Shown here: piece after piece, positions 1-7,368 of the stretch
How positions within the stretch are numbered: the stretch's first letter is position 1
Layout of the letters: each line of letters starts with the position of its first letter
NCBI GenBank assembly: GCA_040772005.1
Contig: JAXGYZ010000004.1
Span: 310,001-374,000 of the forward strand
DNA length: 64,000 nucleotides
Direction of reading: 5' to 3'
Source of the DNA: MWBF01 sp040772005
GTDB taxonomy: Bacteria; Chloroflexota; Anaerolineae; CG2-30-64-16
Position numbers and translations under genes: made by a program
The notes under the pieces: model-generated
The model's input: only the letters and a program-made list of their open reading frames with translations
What the model was told of the DNA's origin: nothing
Database searches by the model: none

Positions 1-2
1 AG

Positions 3-1475
3 CTGACCTTCCTCGGGACGAGCATCTACGGCAACCAGGTCGCCGGCGTGAGCGACGACTACGCGCGCGTTGCGCTGGTCGACGGCTATACCAGCGGCGA
101 CCACGTCCTCTACCTGTGGGAGCGCGGGCAGGAGGCGCGCCGCCTGCTCTACGGCAAGCCGCTCGAACAGCGCGCGGAGGGCGAGGAAATCCCGCTCAAC
201 GCGCTCGGCTCCTGCACCTTCACGCCGGGCGGCGGACTGCTGTGCTTTACCGTGCTGTTCGACGACCGCTATGGCCTGGGCTATCTGCCGCTGGGCGACC
301 CGACCGCGATCCGGCCCGTCAAAATCATCGGGGCCGTGCATTCCGGGGATGGGGAACTGGAGGACGTCGAACACCTGCACGACGACCGTTACCTGCTCCG
401 CTACAACATCGACGGCTGCACGTGGGCCTATGAAGGTGCGTTCGACGAGGCGCACGACCGCATGACGCTCGACCGGGTCATCTGCGGCCAGGGCGCGCTC
501 GCGAACGGGGTCGCGCAGTCCATTCATTATGACAAAACGAGCGGCGACTATGCCGTGTCCTTCTCGACTGCGACCTCGCCTGCACAGATCTTCACGGTCA
601 CGCCCGCGAACGGCCCAGACGACGCGCCGGATGTCACGCAGCTTACGCGCGAGCGTGTGCTGGGCATCCCCGGTCACCTGCTCGCGCCCGGCGAAGACGC
701 GTCGTTCACCAGCCATGACGGGCTGCGCATCTCCGCCCGGCTCTACCTGCCCGCGCCGGAGCTGGGCTTCGAGGGACCGCGGCCGGTCATCTTCTACATC
801 CACGGCGGGCCGCAGAGCCAGGAACGGCCCGACTTCACCTGGTTCTCCATGCCGCTCATCCAGTTCTTCACGCTCAATGGGTTCGCGGTCTTCGTGCCCA
901 ACGTCCGGGGCAGCCACGGCTACGGCATGGATTACATGAAGCGGGTGGATCGAGACTGGGGCGGACTGGACCGGCTGGACCACGTCGCTGCGCACGCGCA
1001 CCTGCACGCCGACGCCCGGCTGGATATGGCTCGCGTGGGCGTGATGGGCCGCTCCTACGGCGGCTACATGACGCTGATGCTCGCGGGACGACATCCCGAG
1101 CTCTGGCAGGCCGCGTGCGATATGTTCGGCCCGTACAACCTGTTCACCTTCCTGGAGCGCATCCCGGAGACGTGGAAGACGTACTTCTACCTTGCGCTCG
1201 GCCATCCGGAACACGACCGCGACTTCCTCATCGAACGCTCGCCCAGCACCTACCTGCACCAACTGGCCTGCCCGATGCTTGTCATCCAGGGGCGCAACGA
1301 CCCGCGTGTCCGCGCGGGCGAATCGGAGGATGTGGTCAACGCGCTGCGGGCTCAGGGCAAGGAGATTGACTTCCTGGTGTTCGAGAACGAGGGCCACGAC
1401 GTGACCAAGTATGAGAACAAGGTGCGCTGCTACAACGAGATCGTGGCGTTCTTCAAGCGACGTTTGACGGGTTGA
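3..1475 (+). CDS. S9 family serine peptidase (prolyl oligopeptidase type), 5' truncated by window edge
   Basis: The reading frame is open from nucleotide 3, so the gene very probably begins before the window; the GTG at 48 is only the first start-like codon inside it. The C-terminal half is an alpha/beta-hydrolase peptidase domain. Counting from GTG48, the nucleophile is Ser336 in GRSYGGYM, Asp418 lies in QGRNDPRV and His450 in ENEGHD, a complete S9 catalytic triad in the usual order. The oxyanion segment HGGPQSQ precedes it. The N-terminal part resembles the beta-propeller or linker region of S9 enzymes, which hydrolyse short peptides. There is no signal peptide in the visible part. It could be an acyl-aminoacyl peptidase rather than an oligopeptidase; substrate cannot be assigned. 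Confidence 0.88.
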   Translation: MTFLGTSIYGNQVAGVSDDYARVALVDGYTSGDHVLYLWERGQEARRLLYGKPLEQRAEGEEIPLNALGSCTFTPGGGLLCFTVLFDDRYGLGYLPLGDPTAIRPVKIIGAVHSGDGELEDVEHLHDDRYLLRYNIDGCTWAYEGAFDEAHDRMTLDRVICGQGALANGVAQSIHYDKTSGDYAVSFSTATSPAQIFTVTPANGPDDAPDVTQLTRERVLGIPGHLLAPGEDASFTSHDGLRISARLYLPAPELGFEGPRPVIFYIHGGPQSQERPDFTWFSMPLIQFFTLNGFAVFVPNVRGSHGYGMDYMKRVDRDWGGLDRLDHVAAHAHLHADARLDMARVGVMGRSYGGYMTLMLAGRHPELWQAACDMFGPYNLFTFLERIPETWKTYFYLALGHPEHDRDFLIERSPSTYLHQLACPMLVIQGRNDPRVRAGESEDVVNALRAQGKEIDFLVFENEGHDVTKYENKVRCYNEIVAFFKRRLTG

Positions 1476-1568
1476 AGGTTACAGGTTGGAATGTTGCAGG
1501 TTTGCGGGCGGAGGGATTGGCCTGCTGCACAATGAACCTGTAACTTTCCAACCTTCTAACCTGCAACC
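1470..1568. repeat. Long self-complementary spacer hairpin built from GGTTnnA words
   Basis: The left arm (about 1470-1503) and right arm (about 1535-1568) are imperfect reverse complements, each containing several copies of a GGTT-type word such as AGGTTACAGGTT. It starts at the stop codon of the peptidase gene and ends just before the DUF423 gene. It has no T-run typical of an intrinsic terminator. It belongs to the same structural class as the spacer hairpins near 15.8, 42.3, 49.5, 51.5 and 54.0 kb. Confidence 0.7.
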
Positions 1569-1585
1569 GATGGAGTGGGAGCAGC

Positions 1586-1957
1586 GTGGACAGACTCTTC
1601 TTCGCACTCGGCAGCCTGTCGGCCGCGATGGCCGTGGCGCTCGGCGCGTTCGGCGCACACGGTCTGCGCGCCCGCCTCGCAGCCGACCTGCTGGCAACCT
1701 TCGAGACGGGCGTGCGCTACCAGATGTATCATGCGCTCGCCCTGTTCATCGCGGCCTGGGCCATCGCGCGCTGGCCGGACGCGCGGCTGCCGATCGTGGC
1801 CGGCTGGCTCTTCATTGCAGGGACGGTGCTCTTCTCGTTCAGCCTCTACGCGCTGAGCCTGTCCGGCCTGCGCTGGCTGGGCGCCATCACCCCGCTCGGC
1901 GGCGTCGCGTTCATCGCGGCCTGGCTGTGCCTGGCCGCCGCAGCCCTGCGGCCGTGA
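1586..1957 (+). CDS. DUF423 family small membrane protein
   Basis: A 123-residue protein with about four hydrophobic segments and the conserved DUF423 N-terminal pattern (GSLSAAMAVALGAFGAHGL, then TGVRYQMYHALAL). This family (YwdK/YgdD-like) is widespread in bacteria and has no settled biochemical role; it sits in the cytoplasmic membrane. The GTG start at 1586 follows a GGGAG-type ribosome binding site and gives the canonical family N terminus. The stop overlaps the next start (GTGA at 1954-1957), so translation is probably coupled to the downstream YaeQ-like gene. Confidence 0.88.
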   Translation: MDRLFFALGSLSAAMAVALGAFGAHGLRARLAADLLATFETGVRYQMYHALALFIAAWAIARWPDARLPIVAGWLFIAGTVLFSFSLYALSLSGLRWLGAITPLGGVAFIAAWLCLAAAALRP

Positions 1958-2448
1958 CCGACGACCTGCTGCTCCGGCGCAAGTGGACGCTGCGCGCGCA
2001 CGGGCGGCAGGTCGTGTTCGTCAAAAAGCCCAACGAGAGCAGCACGCACGTCCTGATGAAGGCGCTGCTTTGGGCGCTGTACCTGCCGGTGTATCCGAAC
2101 CTCACCGTCGAAATCGGCATCGGAGACCGGTACAAACCGGATGTCGTGGCGCTCGATACACAGGGGGAGCCGGTGTTCTGGGGCGAGGCGGGCGATGTCA
2201 CCGTGGCGAAGATTCGTTCGCTCGCCCGCCGCCACCGGCACACGCATTTTGCGCTTGCCAAGTGGGATATGCGGCTGGCCCCCTATGCCGCCATCGTGGA
2301 CGACGCCCTGACCGGGCTGGCCCGCACCGCGCCCTTCGACCTGCTCTGCTTCCCGCCTGACAGCGCCGACCGGTTCGTGGACGACGCCGGGGTCATCCAG
2401 GTCAGGCACGATGACCTTGTATGGCTCAGGCGTGACTCTGGTATATAA
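1954..2448 (+). CDS. YaeQ-like protein
   Basis: A 164-residue protein starting at a GTG that overlaps the DUF423 stop by four bases. The core reads GIGDRYKPDVVALD, GEPVFWGEAG, then a lysine-containing helix. This fits YaeQ, whose fold is of the PD-(D/E)XK nuclease type with D, E and K acidic/basic positions. The middle segment (KALLWALYLPVYPNLTVEIG) also suits that fold. No nuclease activity is established for YaeQ, so function is left open. An upstream extension of the frame into the hairpin at 1486 is possible but lacks coding character. Confidence 0.55.
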   Translation: MTDDLLLRRKWTLRAHGRQVVFVKKPNESSTHVLMKALLWALYLPVYPNLTVEIGIGDRYKPDVVALDTQGEPVFWGEAGDVTVAKIRSLARRHRHTHFALAKWDMRLAPYAAIVDDALTGLARTAPFDLLCFPPDSADRFVDDAGVIQVRHDDLVWLRRDSGI

Positions 2449-2449
2449 T
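2444..2449 (+). promoter_or_regulatory. -10 element (TATAAT) of a probably leaderless mntA transcript
   Basis: A perfect TATAAT lies six bases before the ATG at 2456. Transcription starting at the usual distance would begin at or beside the A of the start codon, and no ribosome binding site is visible. No good -35 sits 16-18 bases upstream. Confidence 0.5.
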
Positions 2450-2455
2450 AGGGAC

Positions 2456-2758
2456 ATGGCAAAGCCTCGCATCGCTGTACCCGAACGCGAGTTGGCCGAA
2501 TTTTGCCGGGCGAACGGCATTCGTTCGCTCGCGCTGTTCGGCTCAGTCCTGCGCGCCGACTTTAGGCCCGACAGCGATATCGATGTACTCGTGGAGTTCG
2601 ATCCCGCGGTCCGCATGGGCCTGCTCGAATATGGACGCATCCAGCGAGAACTAGAGGCGCTCTTCGACCGCGAAATCGACCTGGTGCCCAAGAGCGGTCT
2701 CAAACCTCGCATTCGCGATTCAGTGCTTGCGAACAGTGAGGTCATCTATGCGCGATGA
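2456..2758 (+). CDS. mntA: MntA-type minimal nucleotidyltransferase (antitoxin of a HEPN/MNT pair)
   Basis: A 100-residue protein with the nucleotidyltransferase signature LFGS at residues 27-30 followed by DSDID, giving metal-binding Asp41 and Asp43, and a third acidic strand in REIDLVPK. This is the MNT domain of HEPN/MNT toxin-antitoxin modules, in which the MNT protein AMPylates a HEPN ribonuclease toxin and so neutralises it. The ATG at 2456 is preferred over the ATG at 2411 because the family begins here and a TATAAT box immediately precedes it. The expected HEPN gene starts in overlap at 2748 but is broken after 18 codons, leaving an orphan antitoxin. Confidence 0.85.
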   Translation: MAKPRIAVPERELAEFCRANGIRSLALFGSVLRADFRPDSDIDVLVEFDPAVRMGLLEYGRIQRELEALFDREIDLVPKSGLKPRIRDSVLANSEVIYAR

Positions 2759-2804
2759 ACGCCTGTATATGGGTGATTTCGGAACCGATCCTCTAGCTGA
2801 CTGA
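2748..2804 (+). pseudogene. Truncated HEPN (DUF86-like) toxin remnant
   Basis: The ATG at 2748 overlaps the end of mntA by 11 bases, the usual geometry for a HEPN partner gene. The first codons read MRDERLYMGD, which matches the typical start of DUF86/HEPN toxins. The frame then ends at a TGA at 2802-2804, and the rest of a HEPN protein (about 110 residues with an Rx4-6H motif) is missing. The next gene starts at 2814. The remnant therefore looks like a deletion or decay product. Confidence 0.65.
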
Positions 2805-2813
2805 CTTCCCACT

Positions 2814-3206
2814 ATGTCTGACCACGAAGCCCAACGCATTTACTATACGCTCTTCCGCCGCGAGATTCCGCCTGCCGTCGCAGAGCGGTTCGCGCAAGCC
2901 TCCGTGCTCCTGGAGGCTAACGTCCCGCCTGCGGACGTTGCCGCCTACCGCCGCGCAATCGCCTCAGGCGCGGACCTCGAGGCGCTTGAACTCGCCGCAC
3001 GTTACACGCGCAAGTTGCCGCTCCTGACGCGCAAGCTGGGGCTCATGGCCTACCTGGCGGAGACCCTGCCTGAGAACCAGGCCCTCTTCATCAACGAACG
3101 CGCCAACTTCGTGGGCGGCCTTGTGCGCCTCGGCGTGGCCGTCCTGCACACCGTGTGGAAGATGGTCAAGGGCCTGTGGCTGCTGAGGCAGATGCGCCAT
3201 GGTTGA
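2814..3206 (+). CDS. Unrecognised 130-residue protein preceding GMC oxidoreductase
   Basis: I do not recognise this family. The protein is mostly helical, with a charged N-terminal two thirds and a hydrophobic/amphipathic C-terminal helix (about residues 96-126, rich in V, L, W and G) that could sit on the membrane. Its last codons overlap the start of the flavoprotein gene at 3199 by eight bases, so the two are translationally coupled. Membrane dehydrogenases of the GMC type often have a small companion subunit, so a partner role is a reasonable inference but no subunit family can be named. No clear ribosome binding site precedes the ATG. Confidence 0.6.
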   Translation: MSDHEAQRIYYTLFRREIPPAVAERFAQASVLLEANVPPADVAAYRRAIASGADLEALELAARYTRKLPLLTRKLGLMAYLAETLPENQALFINERANFVGGLVRLGVAVLHTVWKMVKGLWLLRQMRHG

Positions 3207-4794
3207 GTCGCGGCCCATCATCATCGTCGGCTCCGGGCCGTCGGGCACGGCAGCCGCACTCCAGCTCGCCAACCTGGGGCTGCGCCCGCTCATGCTCGAC
3301 GCCGGGCTGCAACGGACGCCGGACGCCCCGCGCGCCGAGGGCAACCTCTACGACTGGCGGCAGCAGCACGACAGCTTCGACCTGCAGATCGGCGCGGACT
3401 TCCGCGGGGTCAGCGACCTGCTGACCGGCGAAACGGGCATTGCCAAGCTGAACGCGCCGAATGCTGCCTACGTCGTCCGCGATGCCGAGCGGTTCGCGCC
3501 GGCGGATGCCGCGGGGTTTGCGGCCGTCCAGAGCTTCAGCTTCGGCGGGCTGGCGAACGCCTGGGGTGCGGGGCTCTATCGCTTCACCGACGCCGACCTG
3601 GCCGGTTTCCCGCTGCGCACAGCAGACCTCGACCCCTACACGGATGTGCTGACGCGCGAGATCGGCATCAGCGGCGCGGACGACGACCTCACGCCCCATT
3701 TCGGAGACCCGGCGGGCCTTCTGCCGCCGCTGGCCCTGTCGCACAACGCGGGCCGCGTGCTGGACGGCTACCGGCGAAAACGCGGCGCGCTCAACGCGCG
3801 GGGCGTCTTCATGGGCCGGCCGCGCGTCGGCGCGCTGCCCGAGCCGTATGATGGCCGGCCTGCGGTCGATTACAGCAACACCGAATTCTGGCAGGACCAG
3901 CCCTACCTGTACACCCCCGCGCTCACGCTGCGCAAGCTCATCGCCGCGGACCGCGTGAATTACCGCGGCGGCCTCCTAGTCGAGCGGTGGACCGAGACCG
4001 CGGACGGCGTGACCGTCCATGCCCGCGAGCTCGACGGCGGGGCAGCGGTCACGTTTGAGGGCGCGGCGCTGCTGCTGGCCGCGGGGGCCATCGGCACGGC
4101 CCGGCTCGCGCTCCAGAGCGCGGCGGACGAAACGACGCGGCTGCCCCTGCTCGAGAACCCTGCCGTCCAGATCCCGTTCGTCTTGCCCGCCAGCATCGGC
4201 CGCGGCCTGGACCGGCGCTGTTTCGGCCTGGTGCAGCTCAACCTCATCTGGGAGTCGGAGGCCTACGGCTGCCGCACGCAGGGCAGCCTGCTCGAAATCA
4301 CCTCGCCCATGCGCGCCGAGTTCTTCGGCCGTTTCCCGCTGTCCGCCCGCGCCAACCTGACCCTGGTCAAGCACATGCTGCCCGCGATGCTCGTCATGCA
4401 GCTCTATTTCCCCGCCTCCGTGCAGCCCCCGGCCCGCCTCTGGCTCCAACCGAACGGCCGGCTGCGCATCGAGGGCCATCCCAATGCCATCGACCTGCGC
4501 AAGCTCGGCGGGCTGCTGGCCGCGCTGCGCCGGCTGGGGCTGTGGACGCACCCGATGCTCATCTACAAGCCGAAGACCGGCCACGCCATCCACTATGCGG
4601 GCACGCTGCCCATGCGCGAGGCGCCCGGCCGATACGAGTGCGACCCGCAGGGCCGGCTCGCCGGCACGCAGCGCGTCTACGTGGCGGATTCGGCAGGCTT
4701 CACGGACCTGTCGGCCAAGAACATGGGCCTGGGGATGATGGCGAACGCAATGCGCGTCGCGGCAGCCGCGGCGGTCGACCGGGGAGGCGCATGA
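3199..4794 (+). CDS. GMC-type FAD-dependent oxidoreductase
   Basis: A 531-residue flavoprotein. Residues 7-35 form an FAD-binding Rossmann segment (IIIVGSGPSG, then an acidic residue in LMLDAG). The FSFGGLANAWGAG region near 115 corresponds to the GMC signature, and HYAGTLPM near residue 467 matches the C-terminal HxxGT segment carrying the active-site histidine. It ends with the usual YVADSAGF/NMGLGMMANA nucleotide-facing region. Such enzymes oxidise alcohols or sugars with FAD. No signal peptide is seen. It overlaps its upstream small partner by eight bases and the downstream epimerase by four, making a three-gene operon that may act on a sugar; the substrate is unknown. Confidence 0.85.
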   Translation: MVESRPIIIVGSGPSGTAAALQLANLGLRPLMLDAGLQRTPDAPRAEGNLYDWRQQHDSFDLQIGADFRGVSDLLTGETGIAKLNAPNAAYVVRDAERFAPADAAGFAAVQSFSFGGLANAWGAGLYRFTDADLAGFPLRTADLDPYTDVLTREIGISGADDDLTPHFGDPAGLLPPLALSHNAGRVLDGYRRKRGALNARGVFMGRPRVGALPEPYDGRPAVDYSNTEFWQDQPYLYTPALTLRKLIAADRVNYRGGLLVERWTETADGVTVHARELDGGAAVTFEGAALLLAAGAIGTARLALQSAADETTRLPLLENPAVQIPFVLPASIGRGLDRRCFGLVQLNLIWESEAYGCRTQGSLLEITSPMRAEFFGRFPLSARANLTLVKHMLPAMLVMQLYFPASVQPPARLWLQPNGRLRIEGHPNAIDLRKLGGLLAALRRLGLWTHPMLIYKPKTGHAIHYAGTLPMREAPGRYECDPQGRLAGTQRVYVADSAGFTDLSAKNMGLGMMANAMRVAAAAAVDRGGA

Positions 4795-5663
4795 CGACGG
4801 CCCTCATCACGGGTGCGCGCGGGTTCATCGCGCGGCATCTCGCGCCGGTCCTGCAGGAGGCAGGCCTGCGCGTGATCGGCGTCTCGCGGCAGGCGGGGCC
4901 GCTGCCCGGCTGCGCGGTCGTCCACGCGGCGGCCCTCGGTGATTCGCTGGCTCCTCTGTTTGCCCGCGAGCGCGTCGACGCGGTGATCCACACCGCGCTC
5001 GACAGCCGCAGCCACGCGTACGAGACGAACGTCGAAGGGACCCGGCGCTGGCTGACCGAGGGGCAGGCCGCGGGCGCGACGACCCAGGTCCTGCTGAGCA
5101 GCCTCTCGGCGGACGCGGATGCCCGCGCGGACTACGGCCGCGCGAAGTACGCGCTCGAACAGGACTTTCTGGCTGCGGGGCAGATCGTGTTTCGGATGGG
5201 AGTGGTCATCGGGGAGGGCGGGATGTTCGCCCGCATGGTGGAGTCGGCCCGGCGCTATCCGTTCGTGCCCCTGCTGGACGGCGGCCAGCAGCTCATCTAC
5301 GTCCTGGGCATCGACTTCCTGTGCCAGGTGCTGCGCGACACGATGCAGAGCGGCGGGACAGAGCTGCACGGCCGCGCATGGAACCTGCAGCAGCCCACAC
5401 CGTACCCGCTGGCCGAGGTCATCACCGCCATCACTGCGGCCTATGGCTTTCGCCGCCTCCTGCTGCCCCTGCCCGCCCGGCCCATGGTCGGGCTGCTGCG
5501 CCTCTTCGAGAAGCAGGCGCTCATCCGCCTGCCCGTCACGAGCACGAACGTGGAGGGTCTCATCCAACAGGGCCGACGCGTGATCCCGTCGGACTTCGCT
5601 CGGTTCGGCTATGCAGAGGAATCGCTGGACGAGTTGATTCGCAGGGCGAGGCAGGCGCGCTGA
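4791..5663 (+). CDS. NAD(P)-dependent epimerase/dehydratase (extended SDR)
   Basis: A 290-residue protein whose N terminus reads ALITGARGFIARHL, an SDR nucleotide-binding motif with Ala in place of the usual final Gly. The catalytic YxxxK is seen as YGRAK, preceded by the LLSSLSAD strand that provides the catalytic serine. The family oxidises or epimerises nucleotide-activated sugars, or reduces carbonyls. The ATG overlaps the GMC gene stop as ATGA. Together the two oxidoreductases suggest a sugar-modifying step, but no substrate can be named. Confidence 0.85.
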   Translation: MTTALITGARGFIARHLAPVLQEAGLRVIGVSRQAGPLPGCAVVHAAALGDSLAPLFARERVDAVIHTALDSRSHAYETNVEGTRRWLTEGQAAGATTQVLLSSLSADADARADYGRAKYALEQDFLAAGQIVFRMGVVIGEGGMFARMVESARRYPFVPLLDGGQQLIYVLGIDFLCQVLRDTMQSGGTELHGRAWNLQQPTPYPLAEVITAITAAYGFRRLLLPLPARPMVGLLRLFEKQALIRLPVTSTNVEGLIQQGRRVIPSDFARFGYAEESLDELIRRARQAR

Positions 5664-5836
5664 GCCAGGAAAGCATCCTTCGGCGGAGCATCCTGAGCGG
5701 AGCAGCGCACGAGTGGCCACCAAGGGTGGCAGCTGCGCTGCGCAGTCGAAGGATGCGGCCTGGATAAAGACTGCGGCGCATCCTTCGACTACATGCGGCG
5801 CAAGAGATTGCCGCACTCCGCTCAGGATGCCTGGCT
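5663..5836. repeat. CATCCTTCGAC / GCTCAGGATG dispersed repeat element, inverted
   Basis: The spacer after the epimerase gene contains GCATCCTT, TCCTGAGCGGAGC, TCGAAGGATGCGG, CGCATCCTTCGACTAC and CTCAGGATGC, several of which are complementary. The outermost arms, AGCCAG-GCATCC at 5663-5678 and GGATGCCTGGCT at 5825-5836, can pair across the whole element. Related words recur at about 30.30-30.45 kb. This looks like a dispersed intergenic repeat; any role in transcription ending is inference. Confidence 0.65.
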
Positions 5837-5852
5837 TTTACAGGAGTGTCAA

Positions 5853-6500
5853 TTGACCAAACGCTTCATTGTCGTCGCCGGCAACATCGGCGCAGGCAAG
5901 ACCTCGATCACCGAACGCGTCGGCGCACGGCTCGGCTGGACCACGGCGTTCGAATCGGTCGTGGACAACCCCTACCTGGCCGAATTCTACGCGGACATGC
6001 GCGCCTGGGCCTTTCACCTGCAGGTGTTCTTCCTCGGCCACCGCGCGCAGCAACACCTTGCGCTGGCGCGCGCGGCAGAGTCAGCCATCGTGGATCGCAG
6101 CATCTACGAGGACGCTTACATCTTTGCGCGCGCCCTGCACCATCTCGGTGACCTCTCCGAACGCGACTATCGCTCGTATCGCAACGTCTTCGACCTCATC
6201 GTCAGCCACCTGCCCCGGCCCGACCTGCTGCTCTACCTGCGCGCGCCCGTGCCGGTGCTGATGGAGCGCATCCAGAGCCGCGGCCGCGCGATGGAGAACA
6301 GCATCACGGCGGATTACCTCTCCCTGCTCGACAGCTTCTACGAGGAATGGATGCATGGCTTCGACCTGTGCCCGGTGCTGACGATACAGACCGACGACCT
6401 TGACTTTGTCCACAAGCCGCGCCACCTGGACATCGTCGTCGAGCGCATCCAGGACCGGCTCGCGGGCAAGGAAGACATCATCTTCAATCACGCCCCTTGA
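5853..6500 (+). CDS. Deoxynucleoside kinase (deoxyadenosine/deoxyguanosine kinase type)
   Basis: A 215-residue P-loop kinase that phosphorylates deoxynucleosides in nucleotide salvage. The Walker A reads GNIGAGKTS near the N terminus, the DRSIYED motif lies near residue 83, and the arginine-rich lid appears as RIQSRGRAME. The start is taken as TTG5853, because an AGGAG box at 5842-5846 lies six bases upstream and the protein then has the family's usual length; an in-frame ATG at 5793 would add residues from a repeat element. Its 3' end overlaps the convergent phosphatase gene by 17 bases. Confidence 0.87.
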   Translation: MTKRFIVVAGNIGAGKTSITERVGARLGWTTAFESVVDNPYLAEFYADMRAWAFHLQVFFLGHRAQQHLALARAAESAIVDRSIYEDAYIFARALHHLGDLSERDYRSYRNVFDLIVSHLPRPDLLLYLRAPVPVLMERIQSRGRAMENSITADYLSLLDSFYEEWMHGFDLCPVLTIQTDDLDFVHKPRHLDIVVERIQDRLAGKEDIIFNHAP

Positions 6501-7269
6501 TCAGCGCCAGCACTTCAGGCAGCAGCGCGGCATTCGTCGCCAGCCCCTCGCCTGCGCGGATCGAGACGTGGCCCTGCCAGTCGCCGAAGTAGCCGCCCGC
6601 CTCAGCCAGGATGGGCGGGAACGGGCCGGCATCCCACGCGTTCATCACCGGGTCCATCATGATCTCCACGCGGCCGGTCGCCACCAGCAGGTAACCGTAG
6701 GCATCGCTCCAGCCGACGCGGTAGTAAGCGCGGCGCGCCAGCCGCTCCCACGCCGCGGCCCGGCCGTAGGCTGCGAAGCTGCCCAGGTCGGTACAGGACA
6801 GATACGCGCGGCCCATGTCGCTCACGTCGGAGACGTGCGCGCGGCGGCCGTTCCACCAGCAGCCTTCGCCCGTCGCCGCGGCGAGCAGCTCATCCGTGCC
6901 CGGGAAGTAGGCCGCGCCGACCTCCGGCCGCCCCTCGATCTCCAGCCCCAGCAGCACACCGTACAGCGGCACCCCGCGCATGAACGACTTCGTGCCGTCG
7001 ATGGGGTCGATGAACCAGCGGTGGCTCGCGCCCGCGTGCTCGGTGACGCCGAACTCCTCGCCCACGATCGCATGCTGCGGGTACGCCTTCTCGATACGCC
7101 CGCGGATGAGTTCCTCCGCCAGGCGATCGGCCACCGTGACCGGCGAGTCATCGGCCTTGTAGTCGGGGCTGAGGTTCGTGCCGAAGTAGCCGAGCGTCAG
7201 CCGCCCGGCGAGGTACGCGGTCTCCGCCGCAAAGGCCATGAGGTCAGCCAGGGAAGCCGGTAAGGACAT
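6484..7269 (-). CDS. Inositol monophosphatase-family phosphatase, histidinol-phosphatase (HisN)-like
   Basis: A 261-residue magnesium-dependent phosphatase. The metal-binding motifs are clear: GEEFG, DPIDGTKSF and a later WDAGPFPPILAEAGG. The stretch DPIDGTKSFMRGVPLYG is closer to the HisN subgroup, which removes phosphate from histidinol phosphate, than to inositol-1-phosphatase. ATG7269 is chosen because a full GGAGGTGA lies five bases upstream; the GTG at 7278 falls inside that site. No his genes are adjacent, so the histidine role rests on motif resemblance only. Confidence 0.82.
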   Translation of the reverse strand: MSLPASLADLMAFAAETAYLAGRLTLGYFGTNLSPDYKADDSPVTVADRLAEELIRGRIEKAYPQHAIVGEEFGVTEHAGASHRWFIDPIDGTKSFMRGVPLYGVLLGLEIEGRPEVGAAYFPGTDELLAAATGEGCWWNGRRAHVSDVSDMGRAYLSCTDLGSFAAYGRAAAWERLARRAYYRVGWSDAYGYLLVATGRVEIMMDPVMNAWDAGPFPPILAEAGGYFGDWQGHVSIRAGEGLATNAALLPEVLALIKGRD

Positions 7270-7305
7270 GCGAATCACCTCCGCAAAGCATATCTGTTCA
7301 CCATT

Positions 7306-7356
7306 ACAAACCCGGTCTCACGGCGAAGCATAGCCTCGCACAGAAACCGGGTTTGT
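7306..7356. terminator. Hairpin with ACAAACCCGGT / ACCGGGTTTGT arms
   Basis: Eleven-base perfect arms at 7306-7316 and 7346-7356 enclose a 29-base loop in the spacer between two minus-strand genes, downstream of the hydrolase gene. The same AAACCGGGTTT word recurs at 14.32, 19.28 and 47.31 kb. It lacks a long T-run, so terminator function is probable but not certain. Confidence 0.5.
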
Positions 7357-7368
7357 GACGTCTGATCC

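Noticed and set aside
1486..1953. Upstream extension of the YaeQ-like frame over the spacer hairpin and DUF423 gene
   Set aside because: The frame there is out of phase with a credible DUF423 protein and is Arg-rich noise. The GTG at 1954 gives an overlap start typical of coupled genes.
5793..5852. ATG5793 as start of the deoxynucleoside kinase
   Set aside because: It would add residues coded by a dispersed repeat. TTG5853 has an AGGAG box with six-base spacing and gives the family's normal length.
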